In this document: positions 49,310-59,510 of the stretch, in pieces
Numbering within the stretch: the stretch's first letter is position 1
How the letters are laid out: every line of letters starts with the position of its first letter
Assembly: GCA_039707465.1 (NCBI GenBank)
Contig: CM077648.1
Coordinates: 76,880,119 to 76,944,118 of the forward strand
Length of the DNA stretch: 64,000 bases
From: Rhabdophis nuchalis
Taxonomy: Eukaryota > Chordata > Lepidosauria > Squamata > Natricidae
Direction of reading: 5' to 3'
Program-made: the position numbers and the translations under genes
The notes under the pieces: generated by a model
What the model saw: only the letters and a program-made list of their open reading frames with translations
Told to the model about the DNA's origin: nothing
Databases searched by the model: none

Positions 49310-50150
49310 CAGTGGCGTAGCGTGGGTTGTCAGCACCCGGGGCAAGGCAAGTAATTTGCGCCCCCTAACCCCTGGATTTTAGCACTCGAGTCTCTTCCAC
49401 TCCATCGCCCGCCGCAGGGCTCCCGCCCGCCGCCGCCCCCTCCTCGGCAGCGGCTGTGGCACCCGGCGGCGAGGCAACCCCTTCGCTCATCCTTCTCGGT
49501 GCCTTTCTAGCCCTCCCCCGGGGGAAGCAGCGGCATCGAGGACGGGGAGGGCGCAGCATGCGGAGCGGCGGGGAAGCGAGAAACGGGAAGGGGGGAGAGG
49601 AGGGGTGCAGGAAGATCCGACGGCAGCGGGGTAGGGGAGGCAGCCGCAGCCGGCAGGTACCCGAAAGAGCTGGCCTCCCTTCGATCCGGAGAGCGGGACG
49701 CCTCTCCCGCCCTGTCAGCTACATCTCCGCGCATTCACAAGACCGCTGCTGAATCAGCTGGAACGCGCGAGCTCTCCCCACCTTCCGCCCGCCGAGCTCT
49801 CTTCCTTTTCCCTGCGATTTCCCGCCCCCTCCCGGTTTCCTGGATTCCGGATCCCCCCTCCCCCGCCCGAGAAATAATACTAATAAAAATATGAAAAATC
49901 CCCTAAGATCCTTTCCCCAAGGAAGAAGACGGGGCGACGGGGAGAAAACGCCTCCTCTTGCAGCCGCTCTTGCTTCGGGCGACGCTTCTCCGGTCCCTGC
50001 GGCGGTGGCCACATTCCCCGGCTGCCGCTGTTCCTGCCTTACTCGATCCCCTTTCCCGAAGCGACGGGGAGCTGCGAGTGCGAGCGCGCCCCCCCAGATG
50101 TTGCGCCCGGTGCGGCCCGCACCCCCTGCACCCCCCACGCTACGCCACTG
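49310..50150. mobile_element. GC-rich non-autonomous hAT element
   Basis: The ends CAGTGGCGTAGCGTGGG and CCCACGCTACGCCACTG are inverted repeats. An exact 8-bp duplication CAGAGGGC lies at 49302-49309 and 50151-50158. The 841-bp interior is very GC- and CpG-rich, unlike the surrounding DNA. Open frames inside are long only because stops are rare in GC-rich DNA; no transposase motif is seen. Confidence 0.92.
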
Positions 50151-50159
50151 CAGAGGGCC

Positions 50160-51745
50160 ACTAGGAATCAGTATTTGTCCTTTCTGACCAATACCTGGGC
50201 ACACAGAACTGTTAGCCAATCAATATTTACTTGCATCTGAATAAGTACCGGTAAGTGCCTTATCGTGTCTCAAGTCCAGATCCATAATATCTATAAAAAT
50301 ACAAGTATTATGTAGCATTTTACATGTTTCCTGATAGCAAACCTCTGTTGTCTTAATTCCTTTATCATATAATGTCATTATGCTACTACAATGGGAGCCA
50401 GCAGCTGGAGTATGCAAAGCATCCCTTCCAATGAGAGTCTCTTCAAACACAAGCAGCGCTATATAACTATTTGTGAAGCAGCATTTGTGGCTTGAAATGA
50501 ATGTTTCAACCACAGGCACAATGCCACTGGCACAGGGATACGGCATGTTGAAATTCCTCACCATTGCAAGCCTCCACTTTCATGCCATGTTCTCTACTGG
50601 AATTGCTCCTTCTCTGGAATATTTCCAACCCTATTAATCTGTGTGAATCAGCACCTCCATTCATTCCTATGATATAAATACTTTTCTGTAGCATCATCAG
50701 CCAGATTCAGTCAGGACACATTCTTCATCAGTTTCCTGATCCTTGACCTTGACTCCCTTTCACTGGACCTTTCTGGATCTTTGCAGCTGCAAGGAAAAAT
50801 AGATATGGAGGATGCAATAATCTCCAAGCTTTTAAAATGTTCAGCTGAAGTACAGTAGACATGCAGAAAACGTTGAAATTCACCCTAAATAAAAGTTTCT
50901 TTCCCTGAACAGCCACTTATCCAATCAAACTGATGGCCTCCCATCATTATATATCTGTAAAAAGAACTGTTGGGATAGGGTTCAACAATCTCATGAATCT
51001 CACCTGGTTTGTTCGAGAACAAACCACTGATGCATTGTCTGTTCTTTCTGCTTTATTCAAACTGATGTTTGCTCTTTGCTATTATGGCTGTACACAGCAG
51101 TAGGACTGTTTGCCTGCCTATAGTTACCAAGTCATTGTCCAAACATAATTGTGGGGCAGGCTGAAGAGGGGAAGTGACTTTTTGCTGCAAGGTTGCACAG
51201 TACCTATTGTCATATAGCTCTGAACCATGACTGCCATACCATCATCAGGATGCTATCAACGATCAAAGGTGTTTGGCAGACAAGTGTATGGCAGGCATTT
51301 GAATGGCTTCCTGCGTATTTGGCGTGTACGTTGTGAAAATAAGACAATTTGCATGTAAAACGCAGTTACCAGAAGTTTGTCAAAGGCATAGCCAAGTGAC
51401 GCTCTGTGTGCTTGTGTGTGTGTGTGGGTGGGTGTGTGGGTGTGTGGGTGTGGGTATTTTGTTATGGTTCAAATGAAATGGAACAATAAGGGCTGCTGGT
51501 TACTAGTCTTCAAAAGTTATGAAAAATATATTTAATATTGGCAATTACAAGTTTTAATAACAATTTGGCATTTATCAATAACTAATTTTTTATTTCATTA
51601 TTCAGTAACTTTGTGACCCCTCAGACATGATTTCATCAAGAGTATATGTCAGTTACGGTGACCTTTTTGTTCTTCCAAGCTTATATGTGGATCTAACAGA
51701 TGTATCTTTTCTCAGACTGTTTTAAAATTGTTTTTCATATTCTTA
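50160..51745. other. No recognisable feature except a (GT)n-like tract
   Basis: AT-rich sequence with a GTGTGGGTGTGT tract at about 51411-51456. No gene is supported. Confidence 0.4.
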
Positions 51746-51746
51746 A

Positions 51747-52192
51747 TAATAATAATAATAATAATAATTTTATTTTTCTATACCGCGTCCTCTCCCCGGG
51801 GGGACTCGGAGCGGTGCACAGGGAAAAATTAAAACAACATAAAATATATACATAAATAAATACAGTAAAAACAGATTAAATCTAATTGTCCCTGCACTAA
51901 AATCCCCATTTTTAAAATTAACATTCCCTAACCCCTGAGGTAGAGACTAACCTAGGCCGGCCAAGCAGAAAAAGTGTGTTTTTAATTTCTGATGGAAGGA
52001 GCGGAGGCCCGTAGTTGTTCTAATGTCGGGGGGAAGGTCGTTCCAGAGGGCTGGGCCCGCCACAGAGAAGGCCCTTCCCCTGGGCATCGCCTGCTGACAA
52101 AGTCTAGTGGACGGCACCCGGAGAAGTCCCTCTCTGTGGGAGCGAATCGGCCGGGAGGATGTATGTGGCAGAATCCGATGTATGTGGCAGAA
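51747..52192 (-). repeat. CR1 LINE 3' end
   Basis: On the minus strand it encodes GPALWNDLPPDI-like sequence and the 3'UTR with GTGCACCGCTCCGAGTCC. The (ATT)n tail lies at 51747-51769. At its 5' edge GATGTATGTGGCAGAA occurs twice in tandem (about 52158-52192). Confidence 0.9.
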
Positions 52193-52199
52193 GCATCAT

Positions 52200-52645
52200 G
52201 ATTTTTAATGATTACTTTTGCCTTTGCATTATGCATCCAAAATATTTACCTTTTACCTCTATTATTAATGCTTCTAGTGGACTATCTAGTTTTACTTCAT
52301 CTAGTGTTGAATGATTTGTAGTTTTTGCAGTCTAAGGTAATAATGACTATTTCCTTCAATGCCACATTTCAACTGCTTCAGTATTTCTTTGTCCAACCTT
52401 TCGGGTAATCCACTTTCACAATTATCTCTTACAACTGGGAAGATAATAGCCTTGACAATGCAGCACTCTTTTATCAGTGTGCAATCTCTGCATCTTAATA
52501 TTTTATTTAAATATTTCAAAGTCCTGCTTTCAAATATCAGACCGCTTTCTAGTTCCCATCTCCATGTATTTTTGAGCCTAGGAAGATAATGTCTCCCCTG
52601 TATAATTTATTCTCGTTTTGCCCATTTAACTTCACTTTCAGGAAT
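52200..52645 (-). repeat. BovB/RTE LINE fragment
   Basis: The minus strand reads FLGSKIHGDGN, then YLNKILRCRDCTLIKE, CCIVKAIIFPVV and CESG. Further on come HSTLDEVKLDSPLEALIIE and KYFGCIMQR. This is the order of the BovB ORF C-terminal region. It is frameshifted and 5'-truncated. Confidence 0.65.
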
Positions 52646-53715
52646 GTTGGTCTCTAGTTTGGTTATCAGACTTTCGTGTCTATAATTTCTATAATAATTT
52701 TATATCCATATATTTGTAATTTTCTTCAATAAATTTGCTGCCCTTTGCCATTTGATTGTTATCCTCATTTTCTTTCTGTGGATTTTTAAGATACAACTCC
52801 CTGCCCCATCTTGATCTTCTCAAGCTGTGGATCTCAGTATCTATTTGGGGCAAATTTTCCTCTGCTCTCTCTTGCGTTTTCTTTTCTTTCCATTTTGCCT
52901 TCTTTTTTTCTTTTTTCTTTTACATTTCAAGACATTTTTTTAATTGTTTCATGGTTATCAATGTTACAAATTTCAGTCTGCGATTCTTCAGACACTCTAT
53001 TTATCGAATCTAAAGCATTAAAGCTATTGTTTACCTGCAGCACATAATCAAATGGAATATAGCTGAACTTGCATCTTCTTAGTCTAATTAGTTTAATTTA
53101 GTTTAGTTTCACTGGTTATATTTGTAATTTTACAAAGAGTTTGTATAACATTGGGTCTTGTTTTTGCTGACTGAAATAGATGTTCAACTTTGCCTTAAGA
53201 ATAAGCAGTATAATCTATTGCGGTTATTGTACTGTTCATCTTGCCAGAGGCATTGATTAGTTGGGTGCAAAAAATGATATGTAAGCACATCCCTAGAGCT
53301 ATGATTATGTTTCATGTAGGAATAAGTGGAGCAGTCTTATTTTTAGCTTGCCTGGTTTCATTTAGATAGTCTAGCATCCTTCAGATAACTAGACCTTAAC
53401 TCCCATGTGATCGGGAACATCTTTAGATTATTTTTATACGTATATTATATATAAAACATATATTATATATAAAATACATATTTATACAATCACATTCCAG
53501 TTCCACTTAGTTCAATAGACTTAATCCAGGCAACTGTATCTCACATCACAGCTTTAATAGAGCAACCAAAGATATGTGTGTTTTTGGAAGAATTGGAGAA
53601 TGAAGCAGAAAGTCCAAAATTAAAATTCAACCTAGTTATGAATTAAAGCTTAAATAGCCTCAAGCAATTTAAACAATGTTATTATCAATAACTTTTCATA
53701 CACACACACACATAC
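52646..53715. other. No recognisable feature
   Basis: AT-rich sequence with pyrimidine-rich stretches near 52880-52930 and ATATAT near 53445-53480. Confidence 0.4.
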
Positions 53716-54240
53716 ATTTTCTTTTTTTTATACAGAATTTTTTTATTTTTTAACATAAAAACAAATAAAAAACATTATTCATCTTGTCCTTTGTACAACA
53801 TGTCGTTCGGGCAAGCATTTTGTGCATCAGTACTTAAAATTACAAACATAATTGTCAGTTATCCTTTCATTATATATATATCACCTTATTTTTTATATAG
53901 TAGCATTATTCTTTGTCAAATCAATCTTTTCCCATAGTTATTCAATATATAATCCTTAAGTTTTTCTTTTTTCCAACCATTGATAAAACATATTCCATAT
54001 TTCATAAAATTGTTCATTCTCCTGCTCTCTAATTTCAAATGTTAATCTACTCATTTCTGCACATTCCATGATCTTACTAATGACTTCCTCTTGTGAAGGT
54101 AATTTCTCATTTCTCCAGTTCTTTGCAAATACAATTCTAGCAGCTGTCAAAACATTTACAATCAAATATTTCATGTCTTTATCAAGTACTTCTGATGTTA
54201 TTCCAAGTAGAAAAAGTTCAGGTTTAAAGCCTATGTGCTT
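53716..54240 (-). repeat. L1 LINE 3' end
   Basis: On the minus strand this is the end of ORF2 followed by about 240 bp of 3'UTR and an A-rich tail at the left edge. It is 5'-truncated near 54240. Confidence 0.75.
53956..54230 (-). pseudogene. L1 ORF2p C-terminus remnant
   Basis: The frame reads NVLTAARIVFAKNWRNEKLP, then EEVISKIMECAEMSRLTFE and WNMFYQWLEKR. This matches the C-terminal pattern of L1 ORF2p (AAR..IA..WK, then an 'E...W......E.A.M..LT' block). Only the last ~90 residues remain. Confidence 0.75.
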
Positions 54241-54595
54241 GTGTGTTCACATACATTTTCTTTATAGACATGTTTTAGAAATAATGTAGACTTTTGGAAT
54301 AAACATAGTGACTGTAGCAGAGACATGATGGTTCTTCTCACTCTACATGTCCATGCAATATAAAAGTCCCGCTGATTGGGAAATGATTTACATGCACTGT
54401 GCATGTGTGCATTAATCCTGTTGGGCATCTGGTCCTGGCTATACAACTGTTTGGGTCTTAGCCACATTGTTCCTCCTGTCAAAAGCTCATTGAAATTTAT
54501 TGACTTTTGCTTTTATGCTATCAGGAATTATTTTCCCCTTCCAACTCTAAGCAAAGCAGTTGGTTGCCTAAAATATTTATTTTCCATTTGGGGAA

Positions 54596-54690
54596 TCTTT
54601 TATTTATTTATTAAATGAATTTATATGGCCCTTCCACTCACACATGGTGACTCCAGGTGGTGAACAGCAATAAAAAGCCACAATTTTTAA
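54596..54690 (-). repeat. Old CR1 3' end
   Basis: TTATTTATTTATTAAATGAATTTATATGGCC and the following CAGGTGGTGAACAG resemble a decayed CR1 3'UTR in minus orientation. Confidence 0.4.
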
Positions 54691-55390
54691 CCCTCCCCGC
54701 CCCCACTATCCCCTTGATAAGAAAAAGTCAGAGCCTATTTTTGCAAGCCGAAACCTACTTTCAACATTAGGGCATTAAATATCACAGTCCTGCTATGAAG
54801 ACAAATTGTTCCATTTTATCTCAAAAATGTGGCCAGCTTTTGTAGCTCACCAGATACTATTCCATTTTTACAGACAGAAGATAAAATGTTGGGAGGGAAT
54901 TAAAATCTCATTACCAGCATGGACAGGATTTGCTCTTAATTGGAACAAACACTAAGAAATTATCCATCTAGCTTATAAATGACTTTGAATAGATTTCTAA
55001 ACTGTCTGGCTTATTGCATCTCATATTTCACTGATCAGTTAACAAAAAGATAAGGGTAATATCACATGGAAGAAAAAGATAGGCAAGGAAGCTAAAGAAT
55101 GGGACATTACTAATGAGAACATTTTATGGCAATGAAATACTAAGCAGCAGTTCCTAAATTCTTAGTGTCCTAACAGCAATTAGTACTATCTCATTGAATT
55201 GCTCTGCTAATTTATAGAATCCACAGCCTATTTTAGCTATTGGTTGAATGTTTCCTACCAGTCACTGCTGTTAAGTCATCTAAGCTTCCAGAAAGGAGCA
55301 TTTTTGTTTTACTGTATAGTATTAATATTGGGTGATGAAAGGACAACATGCAAGATTGTACAATCTTTACGGAATCATCACTATTTATTG
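54691..55390. other. No recognisable feature
   Basis: AT-rich sequence without recognised genes or repeats. Confidence 0.4.
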
Positions 55391-55398
55391 TTGTAGGG

Positions 55399-55533
55399 CA
55401 GAGGTCTGCAAAGTTGACTCTTTTAAGAATGGTGGACTTCAACTCCCAGAATTCCCCAGCCAGCATGGCTGGCTGGGGAATTCTGGGACTTGAAGTCCAC
55501 CAGTCTTGAAAGAGCCAACTTTGCAGACCCCTG
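55399..55533. mobile_element. Palindromic hAT-type MITE (CAGAGGTCTGCAAA family)
   Basis: The ends are CAGAGGTCTGCAAAGTTG and CAACTTTGCAGACCCCTG. The 8-bp duplication TTGTAGGG lies at 55391-55398 and 55534-55541. The core CAGCATGGCTG is the loop. Confidence 0.93.
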
Positions 55534-55541
55534 TTGTAGGG

Positions 55542-55924
55542 ATTTAGAAGGAGACAGGCCTTAATTTATGAAGAGAACATTAGAGGGCTCTCTATGAAAA
55601 TCTCATTCCTTAGTCTAACAACACTTTCAAAAGAATTTAAGAAAATATTTTAAAAGCTCCTCTCAATTGGAGCAGCACAAACCTAGTAAGACCGTTGTGA
55701 TATACTTCTTTTCAGTTTTCAGAAAGTTCTATAATTTCATTCTGTTTCATTATGCATGTAGGTATTAAACTATCTCTATTAAATAATACCCAGATAATAG
55801 AAGAATGTCCCAAGAATACCCACTGATTTTAGAGAAGGAAAGTCGGTGCGGTCTTTTTCTAGAATCCTTCTTCTCTTACACATTAGAGTTCTAATAGTAA
55901 AAAAGAAAAGTAGCAATATCCTGC
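55542..55924. other. No recognisable feature
   Basis: AT-rich sequence without recognised genes or repeats. Confidence 0.4.
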
Positions 55925-56135
55925 TTCACAGTGCTTTCCAGCCCTCTCTAAGCGGTTTACAGAGTCAGCATATTGCCCCAACAATCTGGGTCCTCATTTT
56001 ACTGACCTTGGAAGGATGGAAGGCTGAGTCAACCTTGAGCCACTGAGAATCAAACTGCTGAATTGCAGGTAGCCGGCAGACAGCAGAAATAGCCTGCATT
56101 ACTGAATTCTAGCCACTCCGCCGCCATGGGAAACT
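55925..56135 (-). repeat. tRNA-derived SINE, copy 2
   Basis: The minus strand carries GGCTCAAGGTTGACTCAGCC, GTAAAATGAGGACCCAGATT and a box B-like segment near 56050. It matches the SINE at 6425-6780 over its body. Confidence 0.7.
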
Positions 56136-56145
56136 TATCCTAAAT

Positions 56146-56180
56146 AACGTGTAGATTAGGAGGTGTGCTACCGGTAAATC
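56146..56180. repeat. Left copy of a 35-bp inverted repeat
   Basis: It is the near-exact inverse (one mismatch) of 57348-57382; the motif GTGTGCTACCGGTAAATC lies inside. The flanks beyond 35 bp are not similar. Confidence 0.8.
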
Positions 56181-56619
56181 TTCTGGATCTGCAGTTTCTT
56201 ATCACACCATCAGCTGGAGAAATTTTGGCCTAGTTTTGTCAACAGTTTAATTTATTTCACTTCTATTGCTAGTAAAAAAAAACATGATAGCAGCATTAAT
56301 TATAAATAAGCACATCTCCTTGACAAGTCAGTATTATGCTATTATTAATATAGGCCTGTCTTTTGTTGAAAGGGAAGAGCAAGTCAGACCACTCAGATGC
56401 TCTTCAAGCTACCCTACACCTAAGCAGTAGGTATAGAAATAAGAAGAATATTGTGTTTATTGAAAATATTCAACAACATTATGGTACTGCATTACTTGAA
56501 AGGATTACAGTAGACAACAAATATTTTGCTTCCTTTTGGGTGTATCTTACAGGTTTTTGGCTGTTACTCATGAAAATAACCTGTAACTTAGTCTATCATA
56601 CCATTTCATCTTTTTCTTT

Positions 56620-57128
56620 TGTACACCCTTTAGTACTTTTACTGCATTCAGTTTTGGTCGCCACGATGTAGAAAAGATGTGGAGACTCTAGAAAGAGTGC
56701 AGAGAAGAGCAACAAAGATGATTAGGGGACTGGAGACTAAAACATATGAAGAACGGTTGCAGGAACTGGGTATGTCTAGTTTAATAAAAAGAAGGACTAG
56801 GGGAGACATGATAGCAGTGTTCCAATATCTCAGGGGTTCCCACAAAGAAGAGGGAGTCAAACTATTCTCCAAAGCACCTGAGGGCAGAACAAGAAGCAAT
56901 GGGTGGAAACTAATCAAGGAGAGAAGCAGCTTAGAACTGAGGAGAAATTTCCTGACAGTTAGGACAATTAATCAGTGGAACAGAAGTTGCCTCCAGAAGT
57001 TGTGAATGCCCCAACACTGCAAGTCTTCAAGAAGATGTTGGATAGCTATTTGTCTGAAATGGTATAGGGTTTCCTGCCTAGGCAGGGAGTTGGACTAGAT
57101 GACCTCCAAGGTCCCTTCCAACTCTGCT
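56620..57128 (+). repeat. Classical CR1 LINE 3' end
   Basis: It encodes LERVQRRATKMIRGLETKTY and EERLQELGMSSLIKRRTRGD, then GWKLIKERSSLELRRNFLTV and INQWN. These are the hallmark C-terminal blocks of CR1 ORF2. The 3'UTR (GTTGGACTAGATGACC, CCTTCCAACTCTGC) runs into (TATTG)n. Confidence 0.93.
56679..57005 (+). pseudogene. CR1 ORF2 C-terminus
   Basis: This 108-codon open frame is the last part of the CR1 reverse transcriptase protein. It carries no catalytic residues, and the rest of the protein is missing by 5' truncation. Confidence 0.85.
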
Positions 57129-57239
57129 ATTGTATTGTATTGTATTGTATTGTATTGTATTGTATTGTATTGTATTGTATTGTATTGTATTGTATTGTAT
57201 TGTATTGTATTGCATTGCATTGTATTGTATTGTATTGTA
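57129..57239. repeat. (TATTG)n microsatellite at a CR1 3' end
   Basis: About 22 units, with two adjacent TGCAT variants near 57211-57220. It begins directly at the CR1 3' end. Confidence 0.97.
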
Positions 57240-57302
57240 GTACCTCTTGGCTATTCTGCATTCATGAAAGGTGCATATGAAAATATGGAATTGTTGTTGA
57301 AA

Positions 57303-57337
57303 CACATCAGTACACTAGGTATAGTGTACTGATGTGC
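57303..57337. repeat. Perfect 15-bp-stem hairpin
   Basis: CACATCAGTACACTA and TAGTGTACTGATGTG are exact complements around a 4-base loop. It stands ten bases from the inverted repeat copy at 57347. Confidence 0.9.
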
Positions 57338-57346
57338 TTTTGTACT

Positions 57347-57382
57347 GATTTACCGGTAGCACACCTCCTAATCTACATGTTA
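57347..57382. repeat. Right copy of the 35-bp inverted repeat
   Basis: GATTTACCGGTAGCACACC and following bases mirror 56146-56180. The 1.17-kb interval between them holds the CR1 and its microsatellite. Confidence 0.8.
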
Positions 57383-57546
57383 TATAGTGTACAACAGAAA
57401 TATCAGTGGAGATCTAAAAGTAGTAGCTCAAGATTGAAATGAAGTAGGGCTGCTTAGAATGCAGCTTGGATATCCCAGGTATGCAGTAGTTACATATGCG
57501 AAGGGGATAGCTGTGTCCAAGAATACATTAAAATGAGTACCTTACG

Positions 57547-58520
57547 CAGGACATTAAAAAGAAATGGTCACTCCAGAAGAATTTGGTTCCAGGGTAGAAA
57601 AATGTGACAAACGAACTGCTTGTGGACCTGACAAAGATGTTTTTGATTCTGCTTCACATAAAGCTTGAACTGATGAAAAATTTTGTGAAAGCAATGAATA
57701 AGAGAACATGGAGGTTTTCAATATTTGAGGCAGAGGCTTCCAGGAACACCTTATCCCAGCAGGTTTTTGGTGCATGGATCAGATACATCATAAATGACAA
57801 GTGGTTTGAAGATCTGTTAGTGGGGCCAGAGAAAATTGCCCGGAAACATTCAAGGAGGTCACTGAGAATTTTCTACAGAGTACCAAACTACATTCAGCTG
57901 GTTGACAATTTTTTTAATAGCATACACCGTGAAATGCAACATGTCACTGAAGATTCGTTTTCTGCATTCAAACATGGACTTTCCCCAAAAAATTCTAGGT
58001 GGAGTCAGTGACAAACATGATGAAAGGTTTCACTAGGACCGTGATGGCGAACCTATGGCATGGGTGCCACAGATGGCATGCAGAACCATTTCTTAGGGCA
58101 CACAAGGCACTGCCCTGTCAGCTCCAGCACACATGTGTGCGCTGGCCAGCTGATTTAGGTTTTCTTTTGAGGCCGTTTTTCGCCCTCTGGAGGTTTCAGG
58201 GAGGCTCCTGAAGCCTCTGGAGGTCCCCCACCAGGGGAGGCTGTTTTTGCCCTTCCCAGGCTCCTAGAAAGCCTCTGGAGCCTGGGGAGGGCAAAAAAAT
58301 TGAAACAAAAGCAGGGGGCCACACACATAGCATTATGGGTGTGGCACACCCGTGCACATCTCTCCTGCATTCCCCCCCTTTTTTGGCACGTGAGCCAAAA
58401 AAGGTTAGCCATCACTGCACTAGGATATTGTCACAATGGAAAAAATGTATCAGGGCAACTGGAATCCATCAGTGCTGGCTGGCTATTGTTGGACCCTGCA
58501 GTGAGGTGCATTGAACGCAG
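57547..58520 (+). pseudogene. Degraded repeat-borne protein of an unnamed family, split by a hAT element
   Basis: A frame from about 57547 reads KKWSLQKNLVPG, stop, NELLVDLTKMFLILLHIKLE, LMKNFVKAMNKRTW and GAWIRYIINDKWFEDLL. It continues as SDKHDERFH up to 58030. The frame resumes at 58426, beyond the hAT element, with DIVTMEKMYQGNWNPSVLAGY and CWTL. The join falls at a TAG where the family has Gln. I know similar proteins ('LHIKLGLMKNFVKA...', 'ERFHQD...MEERYQG', 'DYCW.L') only as uncharacterised, multi-copy proteins of arthropod and other invertebrate genomes. No catalytic motif is recognised. Stops and a frameshift after CWTL make it inactive. Confidence 0.6.
58039..58417. mobile_element. 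Non-autonomous hAT element (CAGTGATGG family)
   Basis: The ends are CCGTGATGGCGAACC and AAGGTTAGCCATCACTG. An exact 8-bp duplication CACTAGGA lies at 58031-58038 and 58418-58425. It interrupts the coding sequence of the repeat-borne protein. Confidence 0.93.
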
Positions 58521-59190
58521 TACAAATCAACAACGTTTGACCTTGTTGAACTCATGCAATATGTCAGAAACATTATGCCAAATACATACATTATAGTCAT
58601 AGTCAGCCAAATACATTAGAGTCATTAAAAGTTAATTTCATATTTCCCAAGATTCTTATGTGACACATTCATTCCAAAATTACGTTTGTGTTCAGTTTGA
58701 AAGGATCCATCATAATCAGCAAAGTTTTTCAGGAAGCAAAAAATTTGAAAAAAATTGTTGTCCAATGTTATCCGATGAGTGGGAAAAATAAATAGCAAGA
58801 TTTTTTTTTATCATGACTTAATAATAGAACTTGGAATCATCCAATAATGCTGAATAGTGGAGCTTCAGAAAGCACCTGCTTAATGTGCCAAATATTTAAA
58901 CTAAGCTAAACAGTGCCATATGATGCACTACTGATTCTCAGGTCAGATAGCTTTAAAGGAGGGATATCAATATGCATGGCAAAGTGTTGGACTTTGAACT
59001 TGCAATCGTGCCTGCTATCTTGAGTTTATTGGTACACACTCTCCTATTGTTTAAAAAAGGATTAAAGGCTATTGACGGCCATGAAAGTAACGCAGTAATT
59101 CCATGATCCGAATTTGGTTGGTCACTTGAAACTGAATGCTGCATTAGATGGGCCTTTAGCCTGGTTCATTGGTCTCTTCTTATACTATCA
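58521..59190. other. No recognisable feature
   Basis: AT-rich sequence. GCATTAGATGGGCCTTTAGC near 59141 hints at an old LINE tail. Confidence 0.35.
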
Positions 59191-59199
59191 GAGTCTGAA

Positions 59200-59510
59200 C
59201 TTAGAACGACCACGGACCTCCGTTCCTTCCGCCAGAAACTTAAAACTTATTTTTTCCAACAGGCCGGCCTGGCCTAGCTCACACCACCTAGCCTATAGTC
59301 TGCAGCTAAATTGTTTTAATTGGTTTTTAGGGATACAGTTTTAACTTATTTAAATTTTTTAGCACAGGGATACTAATTTAATCTGGTTTTTAAATTTTGT
59401 ATATTGTTATGTTTATATATGTTTTTTAAATTTCCTGTGCACCGCCCCGAGTCCCTTCTGGGAAAGGGAGTGGTATATAAATTGAATAAAAGTCAAAGTC
59501 AAAGTCAAAG
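59200..59510 (+). repeat. CR1 LINE 3' end with (AAAGTC)n tail
   Basis: It encodes TTDLRSFRQKLKTYFF and contains the 3'UTR phrase GTGCACCGCCCCGAGTCCC. It ends GAATAAAAGTCAAAGTCAAAG, about three and a half AAAGTC units. Confidence 0.88.

Noticed and set aside
49456..50219. Several overlapping 70-166 codon frames on both strands
   Set aside because: They lie in the GC-rich interior of a hAT element where stop codons are rare. The translations are Arg/Pro/Gly-rich with no motif.
52756..53047. Hydrophobic 78-85 codon frames resembling membrane proteins
   Set aside because: They are rich in Phe/Ser/Leu because of pyrimidine-rich DNA. No start context or family match.
57099..57332. Frame with a cysteine-rich periodic translation
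   Set aside because: It is a translation of the TATTG pentanucleotide array, not a protein.
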